Assembly: GCA_003439945.1 (NCBI GenBank)
Contig: QVRM01001424.1
Span: 1-64,000, forward strand
Direction: 5' to 3'
DNA from: Dermanyssus gallinae
Taxonomy: Eukaryota; Arthropoda; Arachnida; Mesostigmata; Dermanyssidae
DNA: 64,000 nt
A model generated the notes under the pieces. It had not been told where the DNA came from. It saw only the letters and a list, made by a program, of their open reading frames with translations, and did not search any database. Below are positions 43,236 to 55,404 of this stretch, in pieces (positions within the stretch are counted from its first letter, which is position 1; every line of letters begins with the position of its first letter). A program made the position numbers and the translations under genes.

Positions 43236-43615
43236 GCTTCGAACACCGACTGCGAAATGCAATTGGGTATGTGGATAGAGTGTAGTTTCGATTGTATAAT
43301 CGAAACGATACATGGGCCGGACGTACGTTTACCCGGAACCAATTCTTCGAAAAATAAATGAAGTCTTTCCATCGATGTTGAAACAGTTGATCATAGATAA
43401 ACAAAAGACACTCCTTTTTCAATCCACCACGGTCGAACTTTCCTCTGTGTGTATTATACCCCGGAGTTACACCGTAGAGAAATTTTCAGAAAGATAGAAG
43501 CATGCAGAAATTACATGTCCCGGATCAGGTCATTAACGTTTGGCTTGACTAGCATTTCCGCTACTGCGATTTTTCGTATATACGTATATTTTTGCAATGT
43601 TACACGTGTAAGTAA

Positions 43616-43618
<3 letters not shown>

Positions 43619-43647
<29 letters not shown>

Positions 43648-43766
43648 GACATGGCGTTTATGTTAAATTAAACGGCAAAAGGCGTTCTTTATGTATACCT
43701 AATTACATAGTACGAAAGCATATAAATATTTAATTCTTAGAAACGTGCATGTATATATATATATAC
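43619..43766. repeat. Two (TA)n tracts
   Basis: TA at 43620-43647 and 43750-43766. Confidence 0.95.
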
Positions 43767-44134
43767 ACTTAATTATAGATCTATGGTAGAGACGGCACCA
43801 ACATCACTCTTGTGGTTCACACGCTAGTTAACTCACGAAAGTATTACATAGCTATTACATAGCCGTCTATATGCAAACAAAACTGAAAAAAGAATTAACA
43901 TCAAGCCAAGATGCATCTAGTTTTATGTGGTAGCCGACACACATACGTTGCTGGGCCACGCCGTCACACTAGCGGCCGCCTAGGGAGCCTATGAGTGCAA
44001 CTATCACTTAGGTAGGGAGACGAAATGCTGATTCTGCTTTCTCAATGTCTGCTCAGCAGATTATCTAGCGCACAACGTGATCGGCAAAATGCGTACGCCA
44101 GGTAGAAACTTTATTTCGCCAGGTGGGATTAGGC

Positions 44135-44420
44135 TATTTCAACACACGCGGTTGAGCAACATCTCGCTCTCGCTCGCCTCGCCACCGTGATTCGCGCCAC
44201 AATTTCAAGACCTCGCGTAACCAAACCGAAATAAAAGTTGGCATCGAGTTTCTGAGTATCGTTTATTTCATATTGTACAGAACCATTCAAGTCTATGATG
44301 TCATTCATGCTCCCTATACTTGAGGAATGGTCGACATGAATACATTTCAATACGTGGTACATATCGACGCTCATTTCTCCGCATAACTTGCACACACAGT
44401 TAGCAAAATTCGGTCATGCA
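44135..44420 (-). pseudogene. Possible LINE ORF2 C-terminal fragment (C-C-H-C cluster)
   Basis: The minus-strand frame reads NFANCVCKLCGEMSVDMYHV then LKCIHVDHSSSIGS, continues to ARARCCSTACVEIA and stops at 44129. C..C followed by H and C at spacing CKLCGE-x6-H-x3-C matches the cysteine/histidine cluster common near the end of non-LTR ORF2 proteins (CPLCGE....EHVLLHC). No reverse-transcriptase core is seen upstream. It could also be an exon of an unrelated zinc protein. Confidence 0.42.
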
Positions 44421-45280
44421 GATGCAGTGATGAAAATTGTGTCATGATTGCCTGCGCAATGCCAACGCGTTCTTGTAAAAGGCTTTATTTTACTGCTTTG
44501 TTTAGAAGGCTGAACCCGTTGTGTAAATGGCCACACAAAATATATATTTTTCCGTTCACGCCTACTTATATGTTCTTTTGCGATCATCTGTTTAGAATCA
44601 AATCTTTTAAAATCAGCTCATCGATTCTCGCGTTAGTAGACGAAAATGCCCGCAATCGATAAAATAACGTGTGTTTTTACAAAAAAATACATGTTTGCAT
44701 ATTGAGAGGCAGAGTAGAGTTGTTTTGGCATGGCAAATATTTCCAGGTAAACCGGCCATTCACGCTTGGCATGACTAGCACTTCCGTTACGGCGACTAAT
44801 CCAGGCGACAACAGTTCGTTTAGACTTTAGAGTTGGAGCCGTCTTAGACTGCCTCCTGTTAGAGAGCAAGAGCTTACCGCTGAATGCAGAAATTGTCCTG
44901 GACATCTTAGAGGCTGGCCTGGAGATAGTGAGGCTGTATTTACTGTGTGGGTGACGTTGACGGACGCAGTCTACCGGACGTATTCACGCTGACGTTTGAG
45001 CGACAGCTTCGTTCCGCTCTCAGGACAAGCTGAGAAAAGATCTCGACACCTAGCACAATACGCCGCTGTCTTGTGCAACGTTTTCGCGCCACGTTCGCTT
45101 GACGAAGAATATTTGCCCGCGAGTCTGCGAGTTGAGAGCTCCCTTATCAGTAACTCAGATGTTGCCTAGCCAGTGTACAATAGATGCGTAAATTATGGTC
45201 GTAGCGGTATGCACTATATATAGTTCCACAGCACAGCACGATGCATAAAGCATCTTAGCTAACGATGTTGACACCAATGC
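44420..45280. other. Unique sequence with one diverged local duplicate
   Basis: The segment at about 44756-44800 (TTGGCATGACTAGCACTTCC) matches 43532-43572 (TTGGCTTGACTAGCATTTCC) in the same orientation. No gene is supported. Confidence 0.45.
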
Positions 45281-45282
45281 TC

Positions 45283-45925
45283 CTTTGAACTGTTAAATCC
45301 TCTTTAACTAAACTTCGTCAAAGATGCAGATGTGGATGTGTTCATGCAGTAATATTGTACACTTGCCTGGTCGCGTTGAAGCTTGTATGCCGTTCTTTGA
45401 AATGGCCTGGCCAATGATACGGTAAAGTTCGTACCAGAATTATTTGAGTGATTTGCAAGCGCTGTGGTACTTGTCTTAAACTGGTCGTCTGCAATCGTGT
45501 ACGTACTATGGCGGATAATAATTAAAAGAATGATAGCTAAATCATCAGAGATACCTTTTTGATCAGAGAGTTAAATTTCTTTAAATATTATAAATCGTGG
45601 TCCTAGAAGTGTGCTGTACTGATTGACGTCGCAAAGAATCCTGTCTTCTTATCAACTGTGATCCAAAACTCCAACTTTTGGTACAAAACAAACAAGCATC
45701 ATCCAATGGAATCGAACCTTCGTGTTACATCTCCCTAGTCAATTTGATGATAATTTGGATGACCGCTTATTGTCACTGGGCAAAAGGTTTGCGTGGAATA
45801 ATTAAGCGATTATTAGTATTTTACACAATAGCGGTACTATGAACAAATGTGTGTTTCCTAAGAAACAAACGAGATGGCCTCCGCAAACTCTATGCAAATA
45901 TGTAAGCTGCACAGAATTAATCGCC
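45283..45925 (+). repeat. Diverged segmental duplicate, copy 1
   Basis: Ordered matches to 46246-47225 include CTGTTAAATCCTCTTTAACT vs CTGTTGAATCCTTTTTAACT, AATGATAGCTAA vs ATATGATAGCTGG, TACTGATTGACGTCGCAAAG vs CACTGATTGACTTTGCAAAA, and GGCCTCCGCAAACTCTATGC vs AGCCTCCGAAAACTCCATGC. Offset starts near 960 bp and grows through indels. It could be tandem duplication, or two copies of one old transposon. A B-box-like GGTTCGATTCC lies inside on the minus strand at 45708-45718. Confidence 0.75.
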
Positions 45926-46245
45926 GGAAATATGAACGTGTTTGCATAACAAACACGCTGGAATGCACTGTGGCTGTATAACCTATCAGCTACCATAGAC
46001 ATATATCCCGTTAGAGAATAATACTTGACGCCTCCTAGGCTCGCAGTATTGCGTCCTGGAGTTAATTAATTATAGAAAACAGATTGCGAAAGCCTGTTGT
46101 TCCACTCTGGTTACAATAGGTACTATCAGTGGGCCCTTTAGGTCATGCTATAAAGTTACACCAATCTAATTATTAGTAATATAAATGCCTTATGTTAAAA
46201 TTATTATTATACACTTATTGTATTAATTATATAAAATAAGTTGTA

Positions 46246-47225
46246 TTTGGACTGTTGAATCCTTTTTAACTGGACTTCTTCGAAAATGCCCCTCTTTAGG
46301 TGGCATGTATGAATGTGCTCATGTCTGCGACTGTACGTGCTATGGTAAACATTATTTGAAAATATGATAGCTGGAATATTAGCCACATTTTTTTCTTATC
46401 AGGGCGTTAACAAATGTCCTGGTATTGTAAATCACGGCCCTAAACGTGCACTTGGAGTTTATATAAAGTGTGTTACACTGATTGACTTTGCAAAAAATTG
46501 TATTTTCCCTAGAATCGTATATATACGTTCGTGTTTTTGCATTTACATGCAGTTGTTTTACATATCGATTATTCCCACAGCAGCAAAAACACTCACAGTT
46601 AATAAATGAGCGCAATCTAAAATGTGGTGTTGCTCCGTTATTTACACTTACAATTACAATATTCACATTTACACCGGTCGGCTGAGATGTAGCAGTTGCT
46701 CTTTACACAAGGTGCCAGGTGACTCTGCAAATCACGCGGCGGTTTATTTAATTTGCTACCTCTACTGGTCAGTGTTAAAATCCGCACAGTGGATAAATCT
46801 TTCAACGGCAAAGTTCAGGTTTCTTTTGTTTGTAAATGATATGTATCATCGCCATGTGAGTGGGGGGAAGGCAAATTAATTTGTGCACAGTTGCTCACGC
46901 AGCGCGCGTTCGTTGATAAGCTGAACGGCATGACTACTCGAACTGTCTTGTCGAAGCCCCAGTGTCATTATCATAAAGTTAATATTATATATGTCTATTG
47001 CGATGGAGGTGAGTACAAACTGTTGGTTTCCTATAAAATTGAATTATTGTACTACACCTTTGTACTAGCCCATAGTTCTGGATAACCAGCTAAAGTGAAT
47101 CGAAGAGCGTTGCATGGAATAGTTTGGCGAATATTAGTCCATTACGAGCCAACAATGCTATAAATGATGCGTTAAAAAAAAAAAAAACAAGACAGCCTCC
47201 GAAAACTCCATGCAAGACAAGCATA
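46246..47225 (+). repeat. Diverged segmental duplicate, copy 2
   Basis: Partner of 45283-45925, same orientation and same order of matching blocks, enlarged by an insertion in the middle (about 46550-47080). Frames inside (for example 46364-46609 plus and 46379-46666 minus) are short and unassigned. Confidence 0.75.
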
Positions 47226-47463
47226 ATAATTTAAACGCCAAGCTTGCAAGCAATTCCAAAGCTAAGAAAAATCAAACTTCCATACAGGCACACCGTACAC
47301 AAAACAAGATGCGAGAAATACGATTCCCTACACAGGGCATGAACGTTGGTATTTATTGGCCGCAACAAGATTCTTTCACTTCTGAGTCTCACCGACTATC
47401 TGTTACTATACGCCTACGGTCAGCATACATAAGGACACTTCTATTAAAATTATTGCTATCAAC

Positions 47464-47660
47464 CATAGTGACTTAGTGGCAAAGTCATTGCCTTGCATTC
47501 AGGAGGTCGTGGATACAAGATCTGCACCGGCCGCTCCTGAATTTCACCTAAATTTGCTTGCGTGGTTTCTGATTTAGATAAGGTGAATGCCAGAGGGGAC
47601 AATAAATGGTCCTGGTTGGACCAAAAACACAGGGAGCACAAATGTCTTACTAAAAAGATA
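47464..47660 (+). mobile_element. tRNA-derived SINE, family B, copy 2
   Basis: Starts AGTGACTTAGTGGCAAAGTC, continues TTGCCTTGCATTCAGGAGG and a worn B box GTGGATACAAGATCTG. The body GGTGAATGCCAGAGGGGACA parallels GGTAAATGCCGGAGTGAAT of copy 1 at 17.3-17.5 kb. No target duplication is obvious. Confidence 0.75.
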
Positions 47661-47669
47661 TGGTGAATT

Positions 47670-48025
47670 ACCAATCATCTTACATTATTAATATGCATGT
47701 ATCATATTAACATAAAATAATATGCCAGCGCCGTTGTTTAATGACGAGTGATAATGATAGGCATCCGTGAATCCTAAACGCGTGTTCCACAAGGCAACAT
47801 GAGCCGCAAGGGCACATTGTTTACTCGTCAACTATCCGAATATTAGCGATTAATGTTACGATCAGAATTGATGCTATTCCATATATTAGTAATGGTAATA
47901 ACATCAGATATTGAATGTGAACAATCAAACCATACAAAGGTTCCGTGCACGCCGTAGTCTTTGTTCAAACGTGCCGAGCACTGTCTCATAAAACGAGTTT
48001 TACTAAATATTAAAGATGAAATCCT
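47670..48025. other. Unique spacer, no feature
   Basis: Nothing supported in this stretch. Confidence 0.4.
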
Positions 48026-48029
48026 AGTA

Positions 48030-48450
48030 AATCAGACTTTTTAGGTTGATGTCCTGTGTTAGTGTTGCATTGTTCAAATATCAAGTCAACAGGCGGCAGG
48101 ATCTAAGCATAAGCCGTTGTTTCGCTTGGCAGCAGAGCGTCGCAAAGATTTGCCTTGTACTTCTTGCTTTCTATATTTGCTTTGATATGTGGCTTCGATC
48201 ACTGATTCTGTGCCTCATCCGCGTGCATGGATCATCTGAGTCAGCGATGCGGAAACAAGTACGTTGGGGGTTATTGGGCAATGTGTAGCCCTTTTGCTGG
48301 CGAGTTTGCCGTACACTTTGGTTGAAGCTACGGCGCTTATTTCGCACTACTTTAACAGTAGTAACGCAACATTACAAATAGTGCAGCTCACTGAATCACT
48401 ATTCACTGACTACACTTCATAGACTTCAACGATTACGTTCTTGTTATTAG
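48030..48450 (+). pseudogene. Possible decayed multi-pass membrane protein
   Basis: A plus frame at 48046-48285 holds a hydrophobic segment, AKICLVLLAFYICFDMWLRS, and ends RKQVRWGLLGN. In a neighbouring frame the sequence continues with GQCVALLLASLPYTLVEATA then LISHYFNSSNATLQ, and after a stop TITFLLLGQSL. Three hydrophobic segments with one frameshift and one stop would fit a decayed seven-helix receptor such as an insect-type gustatory receptor, but no signature motif is seen. Confidence 0.28.
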
Positions 48451-48575
48451 GGCAAAGCCTGCCTACGTCGAGTCAGCTACAAGTAAAAATACAAATGCAT
48501 TGCTAAATTGGTTCTACAGACCTTGTCCACACATGTTTATTAGCAACAAAAAGGTGGATAAGGGGTGAGCACATA

Positions 48576-48579
<4 letters not shown>

Positions 48580-48636
<57 letters not shown>
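48580..48636. repeat. (TA)n microsatellite
   Basis: 57 bp of TA. The following 48640-49495 is AT-rich unique sequence with no gene. Confidence 0.96.
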
Positions 48637-48640
<4 letters not shown>

Positions 48641-49499
48641 AATCCAGAATGATTATTACAATGCAAAAGACATTGTTAAAATTAAAATTTCCTTATATTA
48701 TAGACTTTTAGCCATACTCATTACTAAACGACTGAATCAGTTTAAATCGCTTATAGCTTTTTTTCTAATAAAAGAGTGCTAGATATTTTAGGAACGAATT
48801 GCTGCATCCATAGCCATGGAATTATGTGAGGAACAAACTTTAACAAAATAAATAATAATAAACAATATATAAGTAATGAAAAATATAAAAACATACAAAA
48901 AAGAACGCAAAATGCTATGCCTGGATGGTAGCTACACTGAAGAACCCGCTTTCTGCTTAGACAAGTTAAAACTTGCTTTACAAAGCAACTGTCAAATAGT
49001 TCATATTAACACGTATGCAGAATAACCTGGCATGGAGGTAACATACGACAGTCATTACTCGAGGAACACAGCGAAAATCCCAAGCGATATAGAACTAGCT
49101 GCGAAACTAACCCTTGTGTGTAAAAAATCTCCAATCGCAGTTTCGCCAGACTTGAGAGAATCGTAAAGCTCGTCAAATTAAGCGTTCTCTAAAGTGAGAG
49201 TGAAATTACGATTTTTTGCTCGGAAATTCGGCTTCGTTTACAAGGCACCTAACCAGCTACCAAAAACCTTAATCTTAATCGTAATTCCTCATTCTTGTTT
49301 GTCAGGTTCAATACACTAAAATGTTACATTCAAATTACGTTTTAATGCATGTGTACGCATTTCATCGAGATCACATTGACACTATATCAATGCTGACTCG
49401 ATTCGTGATATGATTCGATCTTAATCTGCCACATCGCACTGAAAAAATGCTTATTTAAACGAACCTGGCTAAATGGGGTTTGGAATACTCTCTCTCTCT

Positions 49500-49515
49500 C
49501 TATATATATAAAAAC

Positions 49516-49558
<43 letters not shown>

Positions 49559-49928
49559 GTTTGTACATGTGCGGAAAACAAGAAGTACGTCAAACATAGG
49601 GCGGTAGCATAATACTTTCTTTCTAGTCTTTAACTCCACATGCTAAGTACTCTCTTTGACTTCCTTCTACACGAACATGCACTACTTACGTCTCTGTAGG
49701 CCCTTTATGTTACGCGGTCTTATTAGAGTAAAGTAAGAAAGTAGTAACATTTAGATGTGGATATCTCATTAAATATATTGCACTCGTAGCTTGTCATTCT
49801 AAAGAGGCACTGCAACGATCTCTGCGTAAGGGCCAGCAGGCAGACTTGTAATACTTCGCACCCGGTTGAGAGCACCGTCCACGGCTGCGCTGGGTGTTCT
49901 TTTTGCGAATATATATATATATATATAT
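49500..49928. repeat. (TA)n tracts
   Basis: TA at 49500-49511, 49518-49557 and 49909-49928, the last followed by a T run. The sequence between them has no supported feature. Confidence 0.95.
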
Positions 49929-50289
49929 TTTTTTTTTTATATTTTTTGAACACCATCAAATAAGCGACGGTTATAGAAACGTCTCAGAAAAAACACATTG
50001 GTGGTCAGTAGTATTTGTACTGCTAGTACTAAGCTATTTGGGTAATGCGCCTCATTATGAATGTTTACAACGTTCGCCGTATTGGTTTAATTAGGGCTTT
50101 TAGGAACCAGAGTACACCCAACAGAGTTGGGTTGTCTACACTGCAACCGGTCCTTTCACCAACCTATTGACGTCCATGATTCTGCAGTATAATCCCATTG
50201 AGGCCTCATACGCAAAAAAACATACGCTAATTAATGCCCACCATACACTCACACGACTCCATCGTTTTCTTTTGGAATGCTCGCATTCC

Positions 50290-50325
50290 ATTCATTCCAC
50301 TACTACTACTACTACTATTAGTTGT
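50290..50325. repeat. ACT triplet tract
   Basis: About seven ACT triplets. The flanks 49930-50570 show no supported gene. Confidence 0.9.
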
Positions 50326-50574
50326 ACCCGATTGTTGGTGTGGTTCGGTGAGAAAGATAACGCGAAAGAAAGAGGCTAGATTTCAATGCAGGTAATTCTT
50401 CCAAAAGCACAGTCAGCCCTGAGGTCGGGTCGGGCAGATGAGTTCGAGGTCTAAATGGTTCGCGTGAAGTGACCTGCACCAACCGGCCAAACTTACCTCT
50501 GGAGAGAAACGACGAACGGTTTCTGTCTACCGGCTGCCTAGATCTTCGTCGGAAGTGCTCACCCTTCTTTAACC

Positions 50575-50962
50575 CACAGGTTTTCAGGCCTCTCTCTCGC
50601 TTCTCGAACCCTCAGCGGCGCACTTCGGTTGCTCTCGGTCTGTGACATGCGGCAACCAGCAGCCGTCGTGCACCACGGCTTTCGGTAGTTTCGCATCCAC
50701 GTTCATCACTGTGTCCATCCGAAGTTGGCCTGCTTCCTCCGAAAAAACAACGCCTCTTCGACTATTCAGCTGTGCGATTCATTCTTCGTTTGTCCTCAAC
50801 GGCCGCGTATTTGTCTCCGTTGTCGTCGTCGTCATCATTATCGTTGTCGTCGTCGTCGTCATCATGATCGTTGTCGTTGTCGTCGTCGTCGTTGCCATTA
50901 TGAGGCTTCATGCAGAGAGGGCTGAGGACCTTTGTCGTCGACCATCGATCGCACGAACCTGA
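50575..50962 (+). other. Open GC-rich frame encoding a poly-Val segment
   Basis: After an acceptor-like CTTCTTTAACCCACAG a plus frame is open for about 125 codons. It reads GNQQPSCTTAFGSFASTFIT, RLFSCAIHSSFVLNGRVF, then a long Val/Ile run encoded by GTC triplets at 50817-50896, and ends at 50962. The first part has a protein-like composition; the Val run is a triplet-repeat product. No family is recognised. Confidence 0.27.
50815..50900. repeat. GTC/ATC triplet tract
   Basis: GTC repeats with ATC and GTT substitutions. Confidence 0.92.
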
Positions 50963-50999
50963 GTTCCGAAGCGTACACAGGTGGCGGGACGGAGGGAGA

Positions 51000-51900
51000 G
51001 GGGGGGGGGGCAAAGAGTGGGCGTGGGGGTTGACCACGAAGGTGACCCGTAACGACGATGAGTACCGATGAGCTTCGGACCTTCCAGCTTCGGACCTCAC
51101 TTCACCTTCAAGGTTGTCGTGCAGTCCGCACAGCAGGTCGTTTGTTCGTTTGTTAGGCCTGTTAGACCCGGTGGTGGCCTGTGCCGGTCGACCCGCTTGA
51201 GGCAATGACGCTCACAGCACGCAGTCTGTGGTAGCGTGGCGTTCACCATCGTCGCGGATCCAGTCGGCGCGCGCTATCCACCGCCATGCAAGGAGGCCGC
51301 ATGGATCGAAGACACCCAACCTTTCTGCTACTCTGTGTACTACGCCCATTTTCTGCTGTTTCTACGGCGAGTTCTACTACTACTACTACTACAATGACGA
51401 CAACAACAACGACGACAACAACAACAATAATAATGATGACGACAACCTCTACAGGTACAACCACTCGCCGTACAAGGGCTGCTGCATGTGGAGCTAGAAT
51501 CGCTCAAGGGGGTGCATACACACGAATCGATAATCTCGTCGGGTCTACCTACCCAGTCAAGGCCGGAGGCGATTCCGCAAAGTGCTCATGTCGTCTGAGC
51601 GTTTCACAGAAGCGCTCGCCGCTCGACCCCCCCCCCCCCCCCCCACGCTGGAGCGAGCCACCCACGCTAGCTCATCATGCACCTCGGCGATGAGTCGGCT
51701 GCATAGTCTAGTCATTGTGTTTTCTTTTTCTTTGGTTGGCACTTTTCGGCACCTCTGTGAAAAACCAAAACGCTCAGCGCAGCAGCCGCCGTCTAGCTCG
51801 TCTTGCTACTTCGTCTCCACCTCCCTCCCCCGCCTCCATCTCTCTCGGTTTTTCCCCCTCCACCGGTTACCGCCCCCCCCCCCCCCAGTTTGCTCATTAT
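51000..51900. other. GC-rich interval with triplet and homopolymer tracts
   Basis: Holds a G run (51000-51010), TAC/CAA/GAC triplets (51370-51440), and C runs at 51628-51643 and 51871-51886. Many overlapping frames are open because of GC richness; none has a domain. It may be a promoter or 5' exon region. Confidence 0.35.
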
Positions 51901-51904
51901 CTAG

Positions 51905-52205
51905 CCTGTGTTTGGACGTTCGACCCATTCAGACGACATGGCTCCTCTAAGATCACCTGCGCTGGCTCAGTGGTTGGCTCGATTGCTGGGCTTCTCCGTG
52001 CAAAAGGCGTACACCGAAACCTTTTCAGGCGCACGAATCGCCTCGTGACATTGCGACGACATATTCTCGCAGCATATGTTTGTATCAAAAATACAAATAC
52101 GTATGCAACATTCATTTATGCTGTGCCTAGATTGAACGTAAAATGGGTAGTTACAGTTAAAACATAACAAATGTAATCTGAATTGAGGAGGACACATTTC
52201 TCTAA
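51905..52205. other. Unique spacer
   Basis: No supported feature. Confidence 0.4.
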
Positions 52206-52210
52206 ACTCG

Positions 52211-52212
<2 letters not shown>

Positions 52213-52280
<68 letters not shown>

Positions 52281-52571
52281 CATATATGGACACGCGTTTT
52301 GCGTTTTTGGCCACTTTTACTTTCCATTGAGGCTCTTCGACTTGCAGAGCTCCGCTTTGTGCGGCTCTTATTTTGCGTGTGGGAAAATGTTACAATTCTT
52401 TTTACCATAGACCAGGACCAATGGTCATTGAAGAACCGCTTTTACAAGAGCTTGGCAAAGAGGACTTCCTTGTCTTAGGTCCGGTGAGGATAGCTTTCGC
52501 GCGGTATTGGAAAATGTACAGTGTTCGTAATAGTGCCCAACGTTGTTAGCCATTTTGGATTTTGTTTAGTC

Positions 52572-52610
<39 letters not shown>
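52213..52610. repeat. Two (TA)n microsatellites
   Basis: TA at 52213-52276 and 52575-52609. Confidence 0.96.
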
Positions 52611-52614
<4 letters not shown>

Positions 52615-52724
52615 TTTTCGTAAACTGCACGCAACGAAGGGCCTCCCCCAGGGCGAAACGACCTATTCTCTACCGGAAAGGTTTCGGCGACCGTTTTCTG
52701 ATATGCAAAAGATATTCTATTAAA

Positions 52725-53150
52725 TGACTACCTTTCTACAGGATTAACGATAACTAGGGAGTACTGCGCAATACTCTTAGACCAACTAAAGAAAAACATC
52801 ATAGCAATAGAGCAAACAATGCAGAAGAGGACTGTGCTATGTCACCACGATAATACGCCCGCACACACGTCTATTTTTCCCATAGGCAAATTACGCAAAC
52901 TAAAGTTTTAAATTGTCGGGCATTCCTCTCCCCTGACCTGCAATTACTTTTACTAAGCTAATAGTATTTATTTAAAAATCTTCAGAAATATCTCCCGGAA
53001 AGAGATATCAGAGTACAAATGTTGTGATAAGCGCCGTAGACGAGTATTCTGGGTGCACAGATTTTGAAGATTTTGCTTGTAATTGCTAAAAAATGCTACT
53101 GAATATCGATACACTAGTTGTATCAAGCTTGGCGGGCACTATACTGAACG
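52725..53150 (+). pseudogene. mariner transposase remnant, C-terminal half
   Basis: The plus frame reads LSTGLTITREYCAILLDQLK, then VLCHHDNTPAHTS, and stops at 52909. The match continues out of frame with PGKRYQST and AVDEYSG. From family knowledge these are mariner blocks: Q.IT..YY..LLDQL, then HQDNAPAHTS with the second catalytic Asp, then the C-terminal SNEEV..AV..YF. The N-terminal half is missing at this locus, and a separate N-terminal remnant follows at 53.2 kb. Stops and frameshifts make it dead. Confidence 0.82.
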
Positions 53151-53221
53151 ATAAAACGTACATGATAATTATTCGTCTTTTGCTTGTATTTCATGCTACC
53201 AACGTTTCAATTCACGTAGTA

Positions 53222-53990
53222 TTAGGTTGCGTTTTACGGTGCATTCTTGGCATGACTGCTACTGAGAGATCCTCTGAGAGATCTGCGATGTTTACAAAAC
53301 AGATACCCCTGTCAGCGCAAGATACCACAGAGTCTTCAACAACTTCGTAACTTTTTTTACTTGTTGTCTTTGCTATATGAATACTGTTAAAATAGACAGC
53401 AAAAAGTTACGGGCGCCAATTTCGCATACGTTCAAAAAAGGTTGCTGCTGCAAAAACGGCTTAAAACATTTAGAGCGTATTCGGGAAGACATAATTTCAA
53501 AAGCATCGTGCTACAACTGGTTTGCCAAGTTCCGTCCCGGCAGTTTAAGCCTTCTGGATGATCTCCGTTCTGAAAGGCCTTTTACGCACGAATAAGACCA
53601 CTTGCGCGAAGCGTGTGACACAGAATCTCCGAGTGCTGCGTGAATTAGCCATGGACTTAGGTTGTGTCACAAAACCGTCGTCACTCTCTTTTGCGCCCAC
53701 AGTTTCGTGTCAAAGTTGAAACAATGGTGTCAAAGTTGAAACAACCCCATAATTTGAGCAAGCGCCACAAAGTGAAGCTTCTAGCAAAATGCTTTTTCTG
53801 ACTTGCCGGACATACTGAGTATCAGTTCTCACACTGGGTTATTACCTGTGACGAAAAATTTTTGTTTACGATCATGTGAAACGTGAAAGATCCGGGTGCA
53901 CCCTAGGCCAACCTCCTCTATTTGCGAAAGATTTCACTTCGTGTTTGGTGGGATAGGCATGGCATCGTCCACCACGAGTTTCACAGGGTG
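53222..53990 (+). pseudogene. mariner transposase remnant, N-terminal to catalytic start
   Basis: Begins near TTAGGTTGCG at 53222, similar to the TTAGGTTG start of some mariner ends. The frame from 53377 includes SKASCYNWFAKFRPGSLSLL then DDLRSERP, matching the second HTH and linker of mariner (RWFARFR.G..SLED..RSGRP). Frame-shifted continuation gives VLRELAMDLGCV, then KLKQPHNLSKRHKVK, then WVITCDEKFLF, which holds the first catalytic Asp, and finally a frame with VWWDRHGIVHHEF. It ends before the second Asp. A short tandem duplication (GTGTCAAAGTTGAAACAA twice) sits at about 53708-53744. Confidence 0.8.
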
Positions 53991-53999
53991 ACACAGGTG

Positions 54000-55400
54000 A
54001 GCGATTTTTTTGTTATTACAGAGATGTTGTAATGATAGGTAATAAAATAGTATAGAAAACGCAATTATGCCTTTATGCCTTAAAGCTGTGAGAAGGCCGG
54101 GACGCAGTGGAGCTGCCTGCTAATTCGTCTCGTTGTACAATTCTCTGTTGCGATTTTCGATGCAGGCAAACAAATTATTCTTTATTTCAAGTCTTGCAAT
54201 ATGTTTTTGGCAAACGCATTTTTTGGCTCCTACGATTGTTCATCGTCACGTCAAACAAAACGGCCAATAAAATTACTTTTTAGCGTGCAAATCACGTCGT
54301 TAGCCAACACAAGGTGGTACTTAACTCATGACGGAATGCAACATTGTATGTCTAAAACAAAAACTGCGTATAGTCATTGCAGCTCCCCTGCGGGACGCCA
54401 GCCGGTGAAGCCAGTCGTGGCTCGCTAAGAGCTTAACAATGGTACTTCAAGCTCTTCAACTAATTGTGCCATTATCAAGATAAACGGCTGCTCTCGTTGC
54501 GTTCTTGCGTCGTCTTCGACCTCACATATTCTGATCTGTGTGAGACGGTCCCGCAACAGCAGCGGCTGCTCTTAAATCTTCAGCAAAGTTTGCATCAGGA
54601 ATCCTTCCGCCAGACCACGATGTCTACACATGTAGAGAACGAAGGAGAATGACAGATGTTGGCAAACCACAGATATTCGTTGATTGCCTGCAGAGTACAA
54701 AGTCGCTCAAAGAGGCTTGGCAGGTCCTAATATGCCTTCACAGGCATATCTAGCCATCTGCTTATCGTCTGTCTAATGGTGAATCTACTACTACCAATTA
54801 GTCTGTCAATACCTGCTCAAAGGTACCTCGCCGCGAAAGCTTCGTAGTGACCCCTGCTCTGACATGTAAGTTGTTTTCTGTCTGATGTGACTGTCGTCAC
54901 TTCTAAGGCATCCTCTCGTTAACGTCAAGGATACATCTTACGACCATGAATGACTAAATTATTCGAGAGATTTTGAGTGCGTGAGAAAGAAACAAATGTT
55001 ACCACTTGCAAAACTGTTAAGGTGAATAATTTGGACTACATTAGTAGTAGTAGAAATGACGCCGCAATGTGGATACCCATACGTGTTTTGCACGTTTAGT
55101 CATGTAAAGGCATACTCTTCACAAAATTAACTGTATCGATAATTGATCCCATCGGTACCTAGTACACACGGTGCTCAGCCAAACCCTCTCAGTCTTCGCG
55201 CTTCAAGTAGTCGGGCATAAAAAAGCCAGCGGAAATTCCTTTGAAGTTATAGTTTCTATTTCCATTTAACCTATTTTGTTTTATAGACGTATGGCGTGTT
55301 TTAAATAGTTTCGCTGGAAGTGCTTACAAATGTATTTACACCCAACAGATGCATACTTCATGCATACATTTCTTGCGAACCATCATCTTGCGAGGACGCT
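54000..55400. other. Unique spacer, no gene supported
   Basis: Short frames at 54201-54428 and 54464-54652 have no motif. A CAC/CAT tract follows at about 55407-55430. Confidence 0.4.
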
Positions 55401-55404
55401 CATC

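Noticed and set aside
43166..43260. Functional tRNA gene
   Set aside because: The B box is perfect, but the T stem has mismatches, acceptor arms do not pair, and no anticodon arm can be drawn.
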